A DNA stretch of 64,000 nt from Pyrococcus kukulkanii (GTDB lineage: Archaea; Methanobacteriota_B; Thermococci; Thermococcales; Thermococcaceae): the NCBI RefSeq assembly GCF_001577775.1, contig NZ_CP010835.1:1868264-1932263 (forward strand), written 5' to 3'. The position numbers were made by a program, and so were the translations under genes. The notes beneath the pieces are model-generated. The model had not been told where the DNA came from. It ran no database searches and saw only the letters and a list, made by a program, of their open reading frames with translations. Positions 9,491 to 18,023 of the stretch are shown here, piece by piece (the first letter of the stretch is position 1; each line of letters begins with the position of its first letter).

Positions 9491-9943
9491 TCACCGGTTT
9501 TTGGTTTTAATGAACCTAAAGAACTCATCTGCTTCTTCGAGAAGGTAAAATGTCTTTATTCCAATAGACTTTGCGACCATTGCCATTTTCCTGTCATTTG
9601 TTATTAAAATTGCATTTAAATGCTTGGCAGTCGCGATAAAATATAGATCGGGAACTCTGTGTGAAGTTAAAAATGCTAACCCTCTAATGGTGTCAATAAT
9701 CTCGCTCTCTCCAATGAATTCATCTATGAGGGATCTGTACTCCTCCCAAGCTTCTTTGGTTAGATCGTCGGGTAAAAATCTTGAGATAACTGATATAAAT
9801 TCAAATTCACCTAAGCGGGGAGAATATAAGACCAGTTCCCCCTCCTCTGCCAGAATTGCAATTTTCTTGGCAACTTCAGTTCGATCTGGATAAAAATTGG
9901 AGAATAAATTAATGATAACTGAGGTGTCTATAACGACTCTCAT
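9491..9943 (-). CDS. vapC: VapC-type PIN-domain ribonuclease toxin
   Basis: The 150-residue protein has the PIN-domain layout: MRVVIDTSV (Asp6), acidic residues around 46-48, and Asp99 in [10 protein letters not shown] followed by Asp117 in ITND, the Mg-binding cluster of VapC RNases. Such toxins cleave RNA when freed from their antitoxin. Its start overlaps the antitoxin stop (ATGA at 9940-9943), the normal coupled arrangement. The module lies between the two GMP synthase genes and is the likely insertion there. Confidence 0.85.
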   Translation of the reverse strand: MRVVIDTSVIINLFSNFYPDRTEVAKKIAILAEEGELVLYSPRLGEFEFISVISRFLPDDLTKEAWEEYRSLIDEFIGESEIIDTIRGLAFLTSHRVPDLYFIATAKHLNAILITNDRKMAMVAKSIGIKTFYLLEEADEFFRFIKTKNR

Positions 9944-10155
9944 CTCCTCTCCTCCCTAAGGCGGGCAAGATACTCTTCAGGACTTTCTTTAAACTTTTCT
10001 GGGGTTATTATTTTTCTGAACTTTTCTGTTCTCTCTATTATTCCTTTTTTGTATATTTTTACAACTAAGACTTCTCCATCTTTTAAGTTGAGGGGCTTTA
10101 GAGGTTTTAGTACTCCATTTTCATAAATTACCTCAATTGTCAAAGGTCCTCCCAA
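9940..10155 (-). CDS. AF2212-like antitoxin (VapB partner)
   Basis: This 71-residue protein contains [21 protein letters not shown], the signature of AF2212-like/DUF104 antitoxins, then a charged helix ending in [10 protein letters not shown] that would bind the toxin. I place the start at TTG 10155, with AGGTGA five bases upstream; GTG 10164 and TTG 10143 are alternatives. It is the first gene of the toxin-antitoxin pair and probably represses its own promoter, as known for the family. Confidence 0.75.
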   Translation of the reverse strand: MGGPLTIEVIYENGVLKPLKPLNLKDGEVLVVKIYKKGIIERTEKFRKIITPEKFKESPEEYLARLREERR

Positions 10156-10199
10156 CTCTCTCACCTTAGTATTCTTACGGTAAAATTAGGATAAAAAGT

Positions 10200-11123
10200 T
10201 CACTCGAACTCAATGGTTGCAGGTGGCTTGTTGGTTATATCATATAGAACCCTTCCAACTTGAGGAATCTCGCTGGTTATCCTGAAGGCTATCCTCTGCA
10301 GGACTTCCCAGGGGACGTTCATGGCATTGGCCGTCATTCCATCTACGCTCTCGACTATCCTAACGGCAATCGTCTCCTTGTACGCCCTTATATCACCTTG
10401 AACTCCAACTGTTTTAACTCCCAACAGAACTGCAAAGGCCTGCCATGGCCTAAGGCCCGCCTTCTCAACTTCCTCCTCGACAATAGCATTTGCCTCCCTG
10501 ACGATCGCTATCTTCTCTGGAGTTACCTCCCCTATGACCCTGACCGCAAGGCCGGGCCCAGGGAAGGGCATCCTGTTGTAGATCTTTTCAGGAAGGCCCA
10601 ATTCTTTGGCCAGCTGCCTGACCTCGTCCTTGTAAAGATCCCTTAAGGGTTCGATTAGCTTGAGGTTGAGCCTCTCCGGTAAGCCCCCAACGTTGTGGTG
10701 GCTCTTTATCTTTCCTTTGCTCTCTATCCAGTCCGGGGCGATCGTTCCTTGAATTAAGTACTCGGCCCCGATTTCCTTGGCGACCTCCTCGAATACCTCT
10801 ATGAAAACGCGACCAATTATCTTCCTTTTCTCCTCTGGGTCTGTAACTCCCTTCAAGGCCTCGAAGAACCTGTCCTGGGCGTCAACGTAATGGAGGTTCA
10901 TGCCAAACTCGTCCCTGAAAGTTTTGACGACGAACTCCGGCTCTCCCTTTCTAAGGAAGCCCGTGTTGACGAAGACCGCATGCAGTCTATCTCCGATGGC
11001 CTTCTGAGCTAGAACTGCGGCAGTTGAGCTGTCAACTCCACCCGAGAGGGCTATTATCGCCTTAGCATCTCCAACGGTTTCCCTGATCTCTCTAACTTTC
11101 TCCTCTATGAACTTCTCCCACAT
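10200..11123 (-). CDS. guaAB: GMP synthase ATP-pyrophosphatase subunit
   Basis: The 307-residue protein activates XMP with ATP and amidates it to GMP using ammonia from the glutaminase subunit at 8808-9377. The PP-loop SGGVDSS is at residues 27-33, and the C-terminal dimerisation domain ends in the conserved [18 protein letters not shown] start it at ATG 11123, which has AGGTGA upstream, rather than at 11162; this gives the usual archaeal length of about 308. The promoter TATA (CTTTAAAT, about 11163-11170) lies within an inverted repeat ACATTTAAA/TTTAAATGT (11161-11191). Confidence 0.93.
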   Translation of the reverse strand: MWEKFIEEKVREIRETVGDAKAIIALSGGVDSSTAAVLAQKAIGDRLHAVFVNTGFLRKGEPEFVVKTFRDEFGMNLHYVDAQDRFFEALKGVTDPEEKRKIIGRVFIEVFEEVAKEIGAEYLIQGTIAPDWIESKGKIKSHHNVGGLPERLNLKLIEPLRDLYKDEVRQLAKELGLPEKIYNRMPFPGPGLAVRVIGEVTPEKIAIVREANAIVEEEVEKAGLRPWQAFAVLLGVKTVGVQGDIRAYKETIAVRIVESVDGMTANAMNVPWEVLQRIAFRITSEIPQVGRVLYDITNKPPATIEFE

Positions 11124-11285
11124 CCCTCTCACCTTATCAAGATCTTGTCTAAAATATGCCACATTTAAAGTTTATTTTGACGTTTAAATGTTAATGTATC
11201 TCCGTGCTCTTAAGCTTTTTAGCCCTAGTGAATTTTTAAATTGTTTTGTAGTGGTTTTATGGAGCCACGGTGGGAGGGCTAAAAT

Positions 11286-12124
11286 ATGGGAGAGAAAATC
11301 CTTCTTGTTGATGAGAGTGGCGATCTTAGAGGAAAGTATAGAAGATCCTCTAGGTATTTTGTATTAACTGGTGTTTACGTTTCTTCTTCCTACCTTGATG
11401 AGATCAGGCGCATTATTATTGCCATACTTCGAGATCTAAGGAGAGAAAAACCTTCTGTTCAGGAACTGAAAGGTCAATACTTAAGGGACAACAAACTTAA
11501 ATCTATCTTAGAGTTACTTTCAATTCATATTAAATCTGTAGATATTTTTATGTTTATATCTCCAAGAATAGCACAGATTTTGCAAGATTCGTTAGTGGAA
11601 ATCAGAGTGAAGTTTATTCAATTTTGATGATAAATTTAATTGATCAATTTGGGCTACATCCCTCAACAGTTATCCTTGATCCTAATCAGTATACCAATTT
11701 TGTAGGAGATGTCCTCTTGATGTACTACAACTATAGAAACTTGAATGTTGTTCATAATAAGACATCTTCACAAGAGTCCGCATTACAGTTCGTTGATATT
11801 TTATCCAATGCATTTTTTAAGTTCAAGGAATTCAAGAGAAGGGACATTTTTGATATTATTCAAAAGTTTTGGAGTATACGGGAGAAGTTCTGTACGACCG
11901 GTTTGTCAAAAGAGAATATCATAGGCTATTATCAATGGGAATCTTTACAAAGAAATGAAATTATCATTAGTCGGGGCCTCACAGCTCGTAAGGGCCCCCA
12001 GTTACTACTCTCTCAACAAGAGACTACTGCAAGCGGGGACCCCTACGAGCTCCTCCCTCTCATCCTTCTGGTATATTATTGTGATTATTGTGTATTGGAG
12101 ATATTCAAACTTTTGCTTAATTAA
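11286..12124 (+). pseudogene. DUF3800 family protein, frameshifted
   Basis: The first 113 codons (11286-11627) begin with the DUF3800 hallmark LVDESGD. The second half in another frame (from about 11600 to 12124) carries the matching C-terminal motif SALQFVDILSNAFFK. The downstream frame is open upstream of its ATG at 11624 (EVYSILMINLID), so one frameshift around 11595-11615 has split a single gene. DUF3800 proteins have an RNase H-like fold and are often in mobile or defence contexts; function unproven. After about 11960 the coding sense fades and the frame crosses a GC-rich hairpin. A two-peptide gene or a sequencing error are alternatives. Confidence 0.6.
11983..12051. repeat. GC-rich extended hairpin (69 bases)
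   Basis: An inverted repeat pairs AGCTCGTA (11983-11990) with TACGAGCT (12044-12051), then GGG/CCC, CCCC/GGGG, CAGT/ACTG and TCTCT/AGAGA. This gives 24 base pairs in five stems, with small internal loops and a CAACA apex. It is far more GC-rich than its surroundings. In AT-rich hyperthermophiles such islands are often structured RNAs, but I see no C/D boxes or ACA tail; a transposon-end relic is also possible. An alternative pairing GGGGCC (11973-11978) with GGCCCC (11993-11998) exists. Confidence 0.6.
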
Positions 12125-12125
12125 G

Positions 12126-13142
<1,017 letters not shown>

Positions 13143-13153
13143 TTAGTCAAAAT

Positions 13154-13194
13154 CATGTAAAATTCACTGCACTTTTAAAGGTTATTTTTACATG
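13154..13194 (-). promoter_or_regulatory. Inverted repeat bracketing the purP TATA box
   Basis: CATGTAAAA (13154-13162) and TTTTACATG (13186-13194) form a perfect 9-base inverted repeat around the TATA-like CTTTTAAAG that would drive purP. A dimeric regulator bound to both arms would enclose the promoter. The regulator is unknown; purine control is an inference from the gene. Confidence 0.45.
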
Positions 13195-13210
13195 TTTTTA
13201 TCAACGAATG

Positions 13211-13264
13211 ATGTTCTGCAGACAGTCCAACCATTTATAAATAGATGGACTACTGACAGAACAT
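13211..13264. promoter_or_regulatory. TATA-centred 54-base dyad
   Basis: ATGTTCTG (13211-13218) pairs with CAGAACAT (13257-13264), and AGTCCA (13224-13229) with TGGACT (13246-13251). Both arms have a 5-base non-matching spacer. The palindrome TTTATAAA (13234-13241) sits exactly at the centre, so the element is symmetric down to the TATA box. Both neighbouring genes appear to have nearer TATA boxes of their own, so its role is open. It could be a bidirectional regulated promoter or a small mobile-element relic. Confidence 0.5.
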
Positions 13265-13353
13265 AAAAAGCGTTATGTTGGAGCCTAGTTGAAATTCCCA
13301 AGAATGTGCTGGCTATCTCAGCGTTATAGTAAGCTTGAGGAAATGGCTCTTAG

Positions 13354-13374
13354 TTTGATAACCTACCTATCAAA
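13354..13374 (+). promoter_or_regulatory. Candidate operator for the thiamine-binding protein gene
   Basis: TTTGATA-N7-TATCAAA (13354-13374) is a perfect 7-base inverted repeat directly preceding the TATA-like ATTTAAAAA (13374-13382) and 40 bases before the start codon. Its position over the BRE/TATA region suits a DNA-binding regulator. I see no TPP riboswitch core in the leader. Confidence 0.45.
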
Positions 13375-13413
13375 TTTAAAAACTTGGTGCTTAGAGAAAT
13401 TCGGTGGTGGGGG

Positions 13414-14454
13414 ATGAAGAAGGCGGTTTCAATAGCTTTGGTTCTGCTAACGTTCCTGGGACTTGGATGCATAAGCTCTCAACAACAAACTCCGAGGACT
13501 CTAACGGTTTACGCCTACGATAGCCTTGAATACTGGCTCAAGGAAGTAATTCCCGAGTTCGAGAAGGAGTACAACGTCAAAGTCAACCTCGTCTTGGTGG
13601 GAAGCACGGGGGAGTTAGTTAACAGACTCATCCTTGAGAAGGACAACCCTCAGGCTGATGTTGTAGTTGGAATCGACAACACATTCATGGCCAAGGCAAT
13701 AAACGCCGGAGTTCTTGAGAAGTTCAGGCCCAGGAACTTCGACGTAATAAGGAAGGACATACTAGAATACTTCCCCGCGGATGACTATTTAACTCCATTC
13801 GACTACGGTTTTCTGGCCTTCAACTACAGGACTGACATGATAGAAGAGCCACCGAAGAGCCTCGATGAGTTGATAAAGCCTGAGTGGAAGGGGAAGATAA
13901 TAATCGAAGATCCAAGAACTAGCTCTCCCGGCTTAGCATTTATGCTATGGACGATAGCCGTTTATGGAAATTCTTGGCTCGAGTATTGGGCGAAGCTCAG
14001 GAACAACGTTCAGATAGTTAAGGGCTGGAGCGCCGCATGGGAGGCCTTCAGTAAGGGTGAGTATCCGGTAGTTCTCAGCTATGCCACTTCTCCGGCAGCC
14101 GTTGTGTACTACGACAACAAGACGAACGTTAAAGCCGTTCAGTTCAGGAGGGGCAACTTCATCCAGGTGGAGGGCGCTGGGATAGTGAAGGGGACGAAAA
14201 ACAGGGATCTCGCCGAGAAGTTCATAGAGTTTCTTATAAGTGAAAAGGCCCAAGAGAAGCTACCAACGACCCAGTGGATGTACCCGATAAACAAGAACGT
14301 CAAGCTACCCGAGGTCTACAAGTACGCCCTCAACGTTACCAAGCCGATCTCCCTTGATCCTGGGCTCGTTATGGAGAACCTCGATAAGTGGCTGAAGCAG
14401 TGGACTGCTGTCGTCGTTGAGGGCAAGAGTCCCCAGGAGGCAATTAAAGGATGA
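13414..14454 (+). CDS. tbpA: Thiamine ABC transporter substrate-binding lipoprotein
   Basis: The 346-residue protein has a lipoprotein signal ending LGLGC (Cys19), so it is probably tethered outside the membrane. Motifs LTVYAYDS, PFDYGFLAF, EDPRTSSPGL, VKGWSAAWEAF, LSYATSPAA and TTQWMYPI match the thiamine-binding protein TbpA/ThiB family as I know it. ATG 13414 follows GGTGGTGGGGG; an upstream frame to 13384 would spoil the signal peptide. It is convergent with its presumed ATPase and permease, overlapping thiQ by 11 bases. Confidence 0.85.
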   Translation: MKKAVSIALVLLTFLGLGCISSQQQTPRTLTVYAYDSLEYWLKEVIPEFEKEYNVKVNLVLVGSTGELVNRLILEKDNPQADVVVGIDNTFMAKAINAGVLEKFRPRNFDVIRKDILEYFPADDYLTPFDYGFLAFNYRTDMIEEPPKSLDELIKPEWKGKIIIEDPRTSSPGLAFMLWTIAVYGNSWLEYWAKLRNNVQIVKGWSAAWEAFSKGEYPVVLSYATSPAAVVYYDNKTNVKAVQFRRGNFIQVEGAGIVKGTKNRDLAEKFIEFLISEKAQEKLPTTQWMYPINKNVKLPEVYKYALNVTKPISLDPGLVMENLDKWLKQWTAVVVEGKSPQEAIKG

Positions 14455-15430
14455 CGTAGTTTTCAATTCTTATCTTAACTTTCTTTTTCTTAGGATCGAA
14501 CCTAGAGAGCTTCTCCTCTGCTATGATCTCAACTCCATGAATCCTGAGTCTAATTCTCACCCTCCCTGGGAGTAGCTCGTAGTCGATGACTTCAGCTTCA
14601 GCACCATCTCCTATCTCAACGCTTTCGGGCCTGAAGAACACCCTAACCTTTCCATCTTTTGGAGTTTTGAAGCAGAGCTTGCCCAGGCAGGCCTTTCCGT
14701 TCTTGGCGTGCAACTCTAGAATGTTTCCAGTCCCCAGGAACTTGGCTACAAACTCCGTTTTTGGCCCCATGTAGAGCTCCAAGGGCTCGCCAACCTGCTC
14801 TATCCTTCCGAGGTTCATCACAGCTATCCTGTCGCTTATCGCCATGGCCTCCTCTTGATCGTGGGTGACGTACACGGTTGTTATCCCTAGATCCCTCTGA
14901 ATCCTTCTTATCTCTCCCCTGAGCCTCTCCCTCACTTTGGCATCTAGATTGCTCAAGGGTTCGTCGAGTAGCAGGACGTCCGGCTCTATAACCAAAGCCC
15001 TGGCCAAGGCAACCCTCTGCTGCTGTCCCCCAGAGAGCTGCTCCGGATACCTGTTCTCGAACCCTTCAAGGCCGACGAGCTTTAGGGCCCATCTTACCCT
15101 TTTCTCTATCTCCTTCCTGGGGAGCTTCCTCATCTCTAATCCAAACGCTATGTTTTTGAACACCGTTAGGTGCGGGAAGAGGGCGTAGTCCTGAAACACC
15201 ATCCCTATGTTTCTCTCGTATGGCTTCCTCTCGGTTACATCCTCTCCTCCAAAGAGGACTCTTCCAGAATCGGGCCTTTCAAGCCCGGCGATGATTCTGA
15301 GGGTTGTGGTCTTTCCGCACCCACTTGGTCCTAGAAGGGTCATCAGCTCTCCATCCCTAACCTTGAGGTTAACGTTCAGCGTGAATTCATCGTACCTCTT
15401 AACCACATCCCTAAGCTCAATGCTCACCAT
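14444..15430 (-). CDS. thiQ: Thiamine ABC transporter ATPase
   Basis: The 328-residue ABC ATPase powers the importer. Walker A is GPSGCGKTT (about residues 34-42), the signature LSGGQQQR, Walker B VLLLDEP, and the switch histidine is in VTHDQEEA. The C-terminal 90 residues form a TOBE-like regulatory domain. Its start overlaps the permease stop (15424-15430), so the two are co-translated. The iron/putrescine-type ATPase family is broad; the thiamine assignment rests on the neighbouring TbpA. Confidence 0.8.
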   Translation of the reverse strand: MVSIELRDVVKRYDEFTLNVNLKVRDGELMTLLGPSGCGKTTTLRIIAGLERPDSGRVLFGGEDVTERKPYERNIGMVFQDYALFPHLTVFKNIAFGLEMRKLPRKEIEKRVRWALKLVGLEGFENRYPEQLSGGQQQRVALARALVIEPDVLLLDEPLSNLDAKVRERLRGEIRRIQRDLGITTVYVTHDQEEAMAISDRIAVMNLGRIEQVGEPLELYMGPKTEFVAKFLGTGNILELHAKNGKACLGKLCFKTPKDGKVRVFFRPESVEIGDGAEAEVIDYELLPGRVRIRLRIHGVEIIAEEKLSRFDPKKKKVKIRIENYVIL

Positions 15431-16995
15431 ACCTCCTCACCCATCCTCTCTATAAGGGCGAAGCTAACGCCGGAAATTGCCATGAGAACAACGGCTAGGG
15501 CTGATGCAGGGCCGAACTGCCTTGAGGAGAGGAACTTGTATATGGCTAACGTGAGGGTCGTGTATTCTGGCCTGGCGAGCATGTACGTTGTTGCGAGCTC
15601 GGCTATGCTCATTGCAAAGGCGAAGATAGCTCCGACTATTATTCCCTTTGAGGCTAGGGGTAGCTCGACCTTAAGGAATGCCCTCTCTTCATTCGCCCCC
15701 AGGGTTAGAGCAGCTTCATACAGGTTCTCCTTTATCTTGACGAGGGCTGAGCTTACGGCTCTCAGGACGAAGGGATAAGCGACTATCGAGTGGGCCAGGG
15801 CCACTACCACCCAGCTTCCGTAGAGCGGAGTTCTCCTAAAAATTAGGAGGTAGCCTAGACCAAGTATTACTGGAGAGCTGGCTAAGGGCAGGGTCGCAAG
15901 TGCATCCGCGATAACTTTACCTTTGAATCTCCATTTAACGAGGGAGTAACTCAAGGGTAGTGCGACCAAAGTTGAGATCACGACAGTTAAAACTCCAAAG
16001 AAAATTGAATTTGCGATGGTTCTGACCACGGTAGTCCCGAACATCGGGTTGTACTCTTGCGAAAATGCCCTCCTGTACATCTCCAGGCTGAAGCTCCCAG
16101 TATAGAATAGGGAATCATATATCACGGCAATTAATGGTCCGAGGATTAGAATCGATACCAGTAAGAAGTAGGGAACCGCCCACAGAGCCGTTCTTAAGGT
16201 TATTCTCTCCGGCTTTCTCATGACCTTCTGCTCCTCTCTCTTCGCGTAGAGCTGTAGGGCTTTGAGGTAGAGGTACATAAACGCTAAACTCAGGAGAATT
16301 TGGAGTAGGGCTAGAGAAGAAGCCGTCTTGAAGTCGAGCATCACCATTGCAGAAGTGAAGATGTCAACTTCGAGCGTAGCGTACCTGTAGCCTCCGAGGA
16401 TCAGGGGGATTGAGAAGCTCATGAAGGAGAATGTGAAGGTTAGAAGGGCCGAGGCAAGGATTCCGGGCATGATAAGGGGCAGAGTCACTTTCCTGAAGAG
16501 TGTAAAGCCTTTAGCTCCGAGAGTCATTGCGACCTCTTCATAACTTGGGTTCACCCTCTCTATTAGGGCCGAGACCATCCTAACTACTATCGGAAAGTTG
16601 TAGAATGCGTGGGCGAGAACTATGGCCTTCCATGAGTACAGGATGTCTAATCCTCCAAAAGGCCCACCCTTTCCAAATAGGAGTATGAAACCTAGGGCCA
16701 CCATCACGCTGGGCATCACGAAAGGAATCGTCATTATCGCCTTCAGAATTCTCTTCCCAGGAAAGTCGTACTTCCCAAAGACGTAGGCCCCAGGAAGACC
16801 TATGGCAAGGGTCAGAAGAGTTGAGGCCAGGGCTTGGGCGAATGTGAAAGATATTATCCTCTTATGGTAAGAATCCGAGAGAATCTGGATTATAGCTCTG
16901 GGATCAAAGCCCAAACCTATGACCGAGAGCAGGGGGAGGTAGAAGAAGATAAGCAGGAACGCAAAGGCCGGAAGTGTTAGGATAACCCTTCTCAT
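15424..16995 (-). CDS. thiP: Thiamine ABC transporter permease, two fused halves
   Basis: The 523-residue protein contains two homologous membrane halves of about 250 residues with some 12 helices. Each has an EAA-type loop: YEEVAMTLGAKGFTLFRKVTLP in the first half and YEAALTLGANEERAFLKVELP in the second. This fused form is typical of ThiP/FbpB permeases. Its start overlaps the stop of the upstream AAA ATPase gene (ATGA at 16992-16995) and it is coupled to thiQ downstream. Substrate inferred from tbpA. Confidence 0.82.
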   Translation of the reverse strand: MRRVILTLPAFAFLLIFFYLPLLSVIGLGFDPRAIIQILSDSYHKRIISFTFAQALASTLLTLAIGLPGAYVFGKYDFPGKRILKAIMTIPFVMPSVMVALGFILLFGKGGPFGGLDILYSWKAIVLAHAFYNFPIVVRMVSALIERVNPSYEEVAMTLGAKGFTLFRKVTLPLIMPGILASALLTFTFSFMSFSIPLILGGYRYATLEVDIFTSAMVMLDFKTASSLALLQILLSLAFMYLYLKALQLYAKREEQKVMRKPERITLRTALWAVPYFLLVSILILGPLIAVIYDSLFYTGSFSLEMYRRAFSQEYNPMFGTTVVRTIANSIFFGVLTVVISTLVALPLSYSLVKWRFKGKVIADALATLPLASSPVILGLGYLLIFRRTPLYGSWVVVALAHSIVAYPFVLRAVSSALVKIKENLYEAALTLGANEERAFLKVELPLASKGIIVGAIFAFAMSIAELATTYMLARPEYTTLTLAIYKFLSSRQFGPASALAVVLMAISGVSFALIERMGEEVW

Positions 16996-17990
16996 GTTTC
17001 AAGGTCAGTGTTCCTTTTTAAAGCGTTTCTAATGGCCAACAACTCCAATCTCCCCTGGGGTTTTATTACCCCGTTTGGCAGATCAACGAACAGAACGTTC
17101 TTCCTGACAAGCTCTCTTACCGGCTCTGATATTTTGCCGTCAAATGGGATGGTTTCTTTATTTAAGAACTCCCTCAGGATATCAGCAATGCCTGGCATAT
17201 CTATAATACTGTTTATCATCTGGGTCCTAATCCTAAGTTGCTTCTCGCACCATTCCTTCAACCTATCTCTGTGTTTAACTGCCTCAATGAGATAAACTGG
17301 CTTTCCTCCAAAATAGCTCCAAACGAACTCTGCCTCCTCATCTTCAAGTCCCAATTCTTTCAGAAACTTGAGTGTAGTGTTTTTATCTAGGTCATCGACT
17401 AGGAAGTAGTCAGCTCTTCCGTAGAGCATTGCCTCCCCATATATCTTCTCAAGGAACAGGCTGTCGGAGGTTATTACGAATACGTGGGCTAAATGCAACT
17501 CCTTCGTTAGCCTTATGAAGAAGTTAAAGAGGCTGTAGATAAAGGGCCCATCAATTTTCAAATCTCCAATAACCTGTAATTCATCGAGAATTAAAATTGG
17601 AATTTTACCTTTTTCTTTTAGACTATTGAAGTAACCTTCGAGGAACACAAAGGGATCTTCTTCATATTTGAGAAGCTTTCTCAGGATGCTCTCAGGCACA
17701 GGAATTCCTCTATAAGCCAAACCACTTTTTATGATCTCGGATATTATCTCGGCCATGGATTCCTTTTTAATGCTAAACATGACATTTATAAACTCTTCAT
17801 AGGTTGGGATGAACCTCCCCCTTAGGTTTATAGAAAAGGTTACATACTTGTCAGAAAGTCTGCCAATAAATTCTTCCATCAGTGTAGTTTTTCCGGAATT
17901 TATTGGTCCATAGACAAAAATTATCATGTTTGGCTCGTATGTGATCAAATTCATAAGCTCCTTAAGCTCCCTCTCCCTGTCGAAGAACAT
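16992..17990 (-). CDS. Archaeal AAA ATPase (ATPase_2 family)
   Basis: The 332-residue STAND/AAA-type ATPase has Walker A YGPINSGKTT (about residues 28-37), Walker B PILILDELQ (about 150-158) and a C-terminal winged-helix-like region. The archaeal ATPase_2 family is large and mostly of unknown function. The start ATG 17990 has GGGGGAGA upstream and a TATA-like TTAAATATG (18000-18009) a few bases before it, giving a very short leader. It overlaps thiP by ATGA, so it heads the transporter operon, an unusual partnership. Confidence 0.8.
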   Translation of the reverse strand: MFFDRERELKELMNLITYEPNMIIFVYGPINSGKTTLMEEFIGRLSDKYVTFSINLRGRFIPTYEEFINVMFSIKKESMAEIISEIIKSGLAYRGIPVPESILRKLLKYEEDPFVFLEGYFNSLKEKGKIPILILDELQVIGDLKIDGPFIYSLFNFFIRLTKELHLAHVFVITSDSLFLEKIYGEAMLYGRADYFLVDDLDKNTTLKFLKELGLEDEEAEFVWSYFGGKPVYLIEAVKHRDRLKEWCEKQLRIRTQMINSIIDMPGIADILREFLNKETIPFDGKISEPVRELVRKNVLFVDLPNGVIKPQGRLELLAIRNALKRNTDLET

Positions 17991-18023
17991 CTTTCTCCCC
18001 CATATTTAAGATGCACGGGAAAA

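Noticed and set aside
11983-12051. Hairpin as a bacterial-type terminator
   Set aside because: It has no following T-run on either strand, and archaea do not rely on such hairpins.
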